From the NCBI GenBank assembly GCA_028278675.1, contig JAQAJJ010000002.1:62001-126000 (forward strand): 64,000 nucleotides of DNA, written 5' to 3'. A program made the translations under genes and the position numbers. The notes under the pieces were generated by a model, which did no database searches, was not told the origin of the DNA, and was given only the letters and a program-made list of their open reading frames with translations. The DNA comes from Candidatus Azophilus lithoversatilis (lineage in GTDB: Bacteria > Pseudomonadota > Gammaproteobacteria > Pseudomonadales > Azotimanducaceae). Positions 62,425 through 64,000 of the stretch are shown here, in pieces. Position 1 is the first letter of the stretch. Each line of letters begins with the position of its first letter.

Positions 62425-62915
62425 GCCGCCGGGTGCTGGCCGTGCTGCTTGAGAACGAGCCGGGCGCCCTGTCCCGGGTGGTGGGGTTGTTCGCGCAGCG
62501 CAACTACAACATCGAGACCTTGACCGTGGCCCCCACGGAGGACCCCACCCTGTCCCGCGTGACCTTGAGCACCGATGGCTCGGACCAGAAGATCGAGCAG
62601 ATCACCAAGCACCTCAATCGCTTGGTTGACGTGGTCAAGGTGCTGGATCTGCACGAGGCCGCCTGCGTCGAGCGGGAGCTGATGTTCGTCAAGATCAGCG
62701 CCCAGGGGGCCGACAGGGCGGAGGTCAAGCGCACCTGCGACATCTTCCGCGGCCAGATCGTCGATGTGACCGCCACCGCCTACACCGTGCAGTTGACCGG
62801 GGAGAGCGGCAAGCTCGATGCCTTCATTCGCGCCCTGGACCGCTCCGCGATCATCGAGGTGGTGCGCTCCGGCGTGTCCGGCATCAGCCGCGGCGAGAAG
62901 GTGCTGAGCGCCTAA
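62421..62915 (+). CDS. ilvH: Acetolactate synthase small subunit
   Basis: '[44 protein letters not shown]'. Confidence 0.97.
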   Translation: MSRRVLAVLLENEPGALSRVVGLFAQRNYNIETLTVAPTEDPTLSRVTLSTDGSDQKIEQITKHLNRLVDVVKVLDLHEAACVERELMFVKISAQGADRAEVKRTCDIFRGQIVDVTATAYTVQLTGESGKLDAFIRALDRSAIIEVVRSGVSGISRGEKVLSA

Positions 62916-62971
62916 GCCCCGCGTACTTTGCGGCACCGGACACTGACCTTAAATTGGCCCCACAACACTGA

Positions 62972-64000
<1,029 letters not shown>

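Overview
GC-rich bacterial chromosomal window, probably from a gammaproteobacterium: the tmRNA tag reads ANDDNYALAA, and the nrdR-ribD, nusB-thiL-pgpA, xseB-ispA, rph-pyrE, argB/algC/coaBC/radC/rpmBG/mutM and ilvBHC blocks fit. About 1-9.2 kb is an accessory island ending at the 3' end of ssrA (tmRNA, minus strand). It carries a two-gene module of unknown function: a P-loop GTPase-like protein plus a >=713-aa protein that runs off the left edge and is missing from the ORF track. The island also holds IS110 transposase remnants, a long hairpin, a tandem-HTH gene, a tyrosine-recombinase pseudogene broken by a 14-nt tandem duplication, and an orphan protein with a CxxC...CxxC C-terminus. The rest is mostly housekeeping genes with accessory scars: a decayed DUF5131/TcmP pair, two HipB-like antitoxin genes whose hipA partners are broken (one fused to an ImmA/IrrE-like tail), a DUF4143 ATPase, a heme-uptake operon behind a perfect 18-bp palindrome, and a TmpA/TmpB-like dioxygenase/HD pair. 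A dispersed two-hairpin palindromic repeat family recurs in many intergenic gaps, once as a 69-bp tandem array. Family names come from reading translations by eye; no database search was run.
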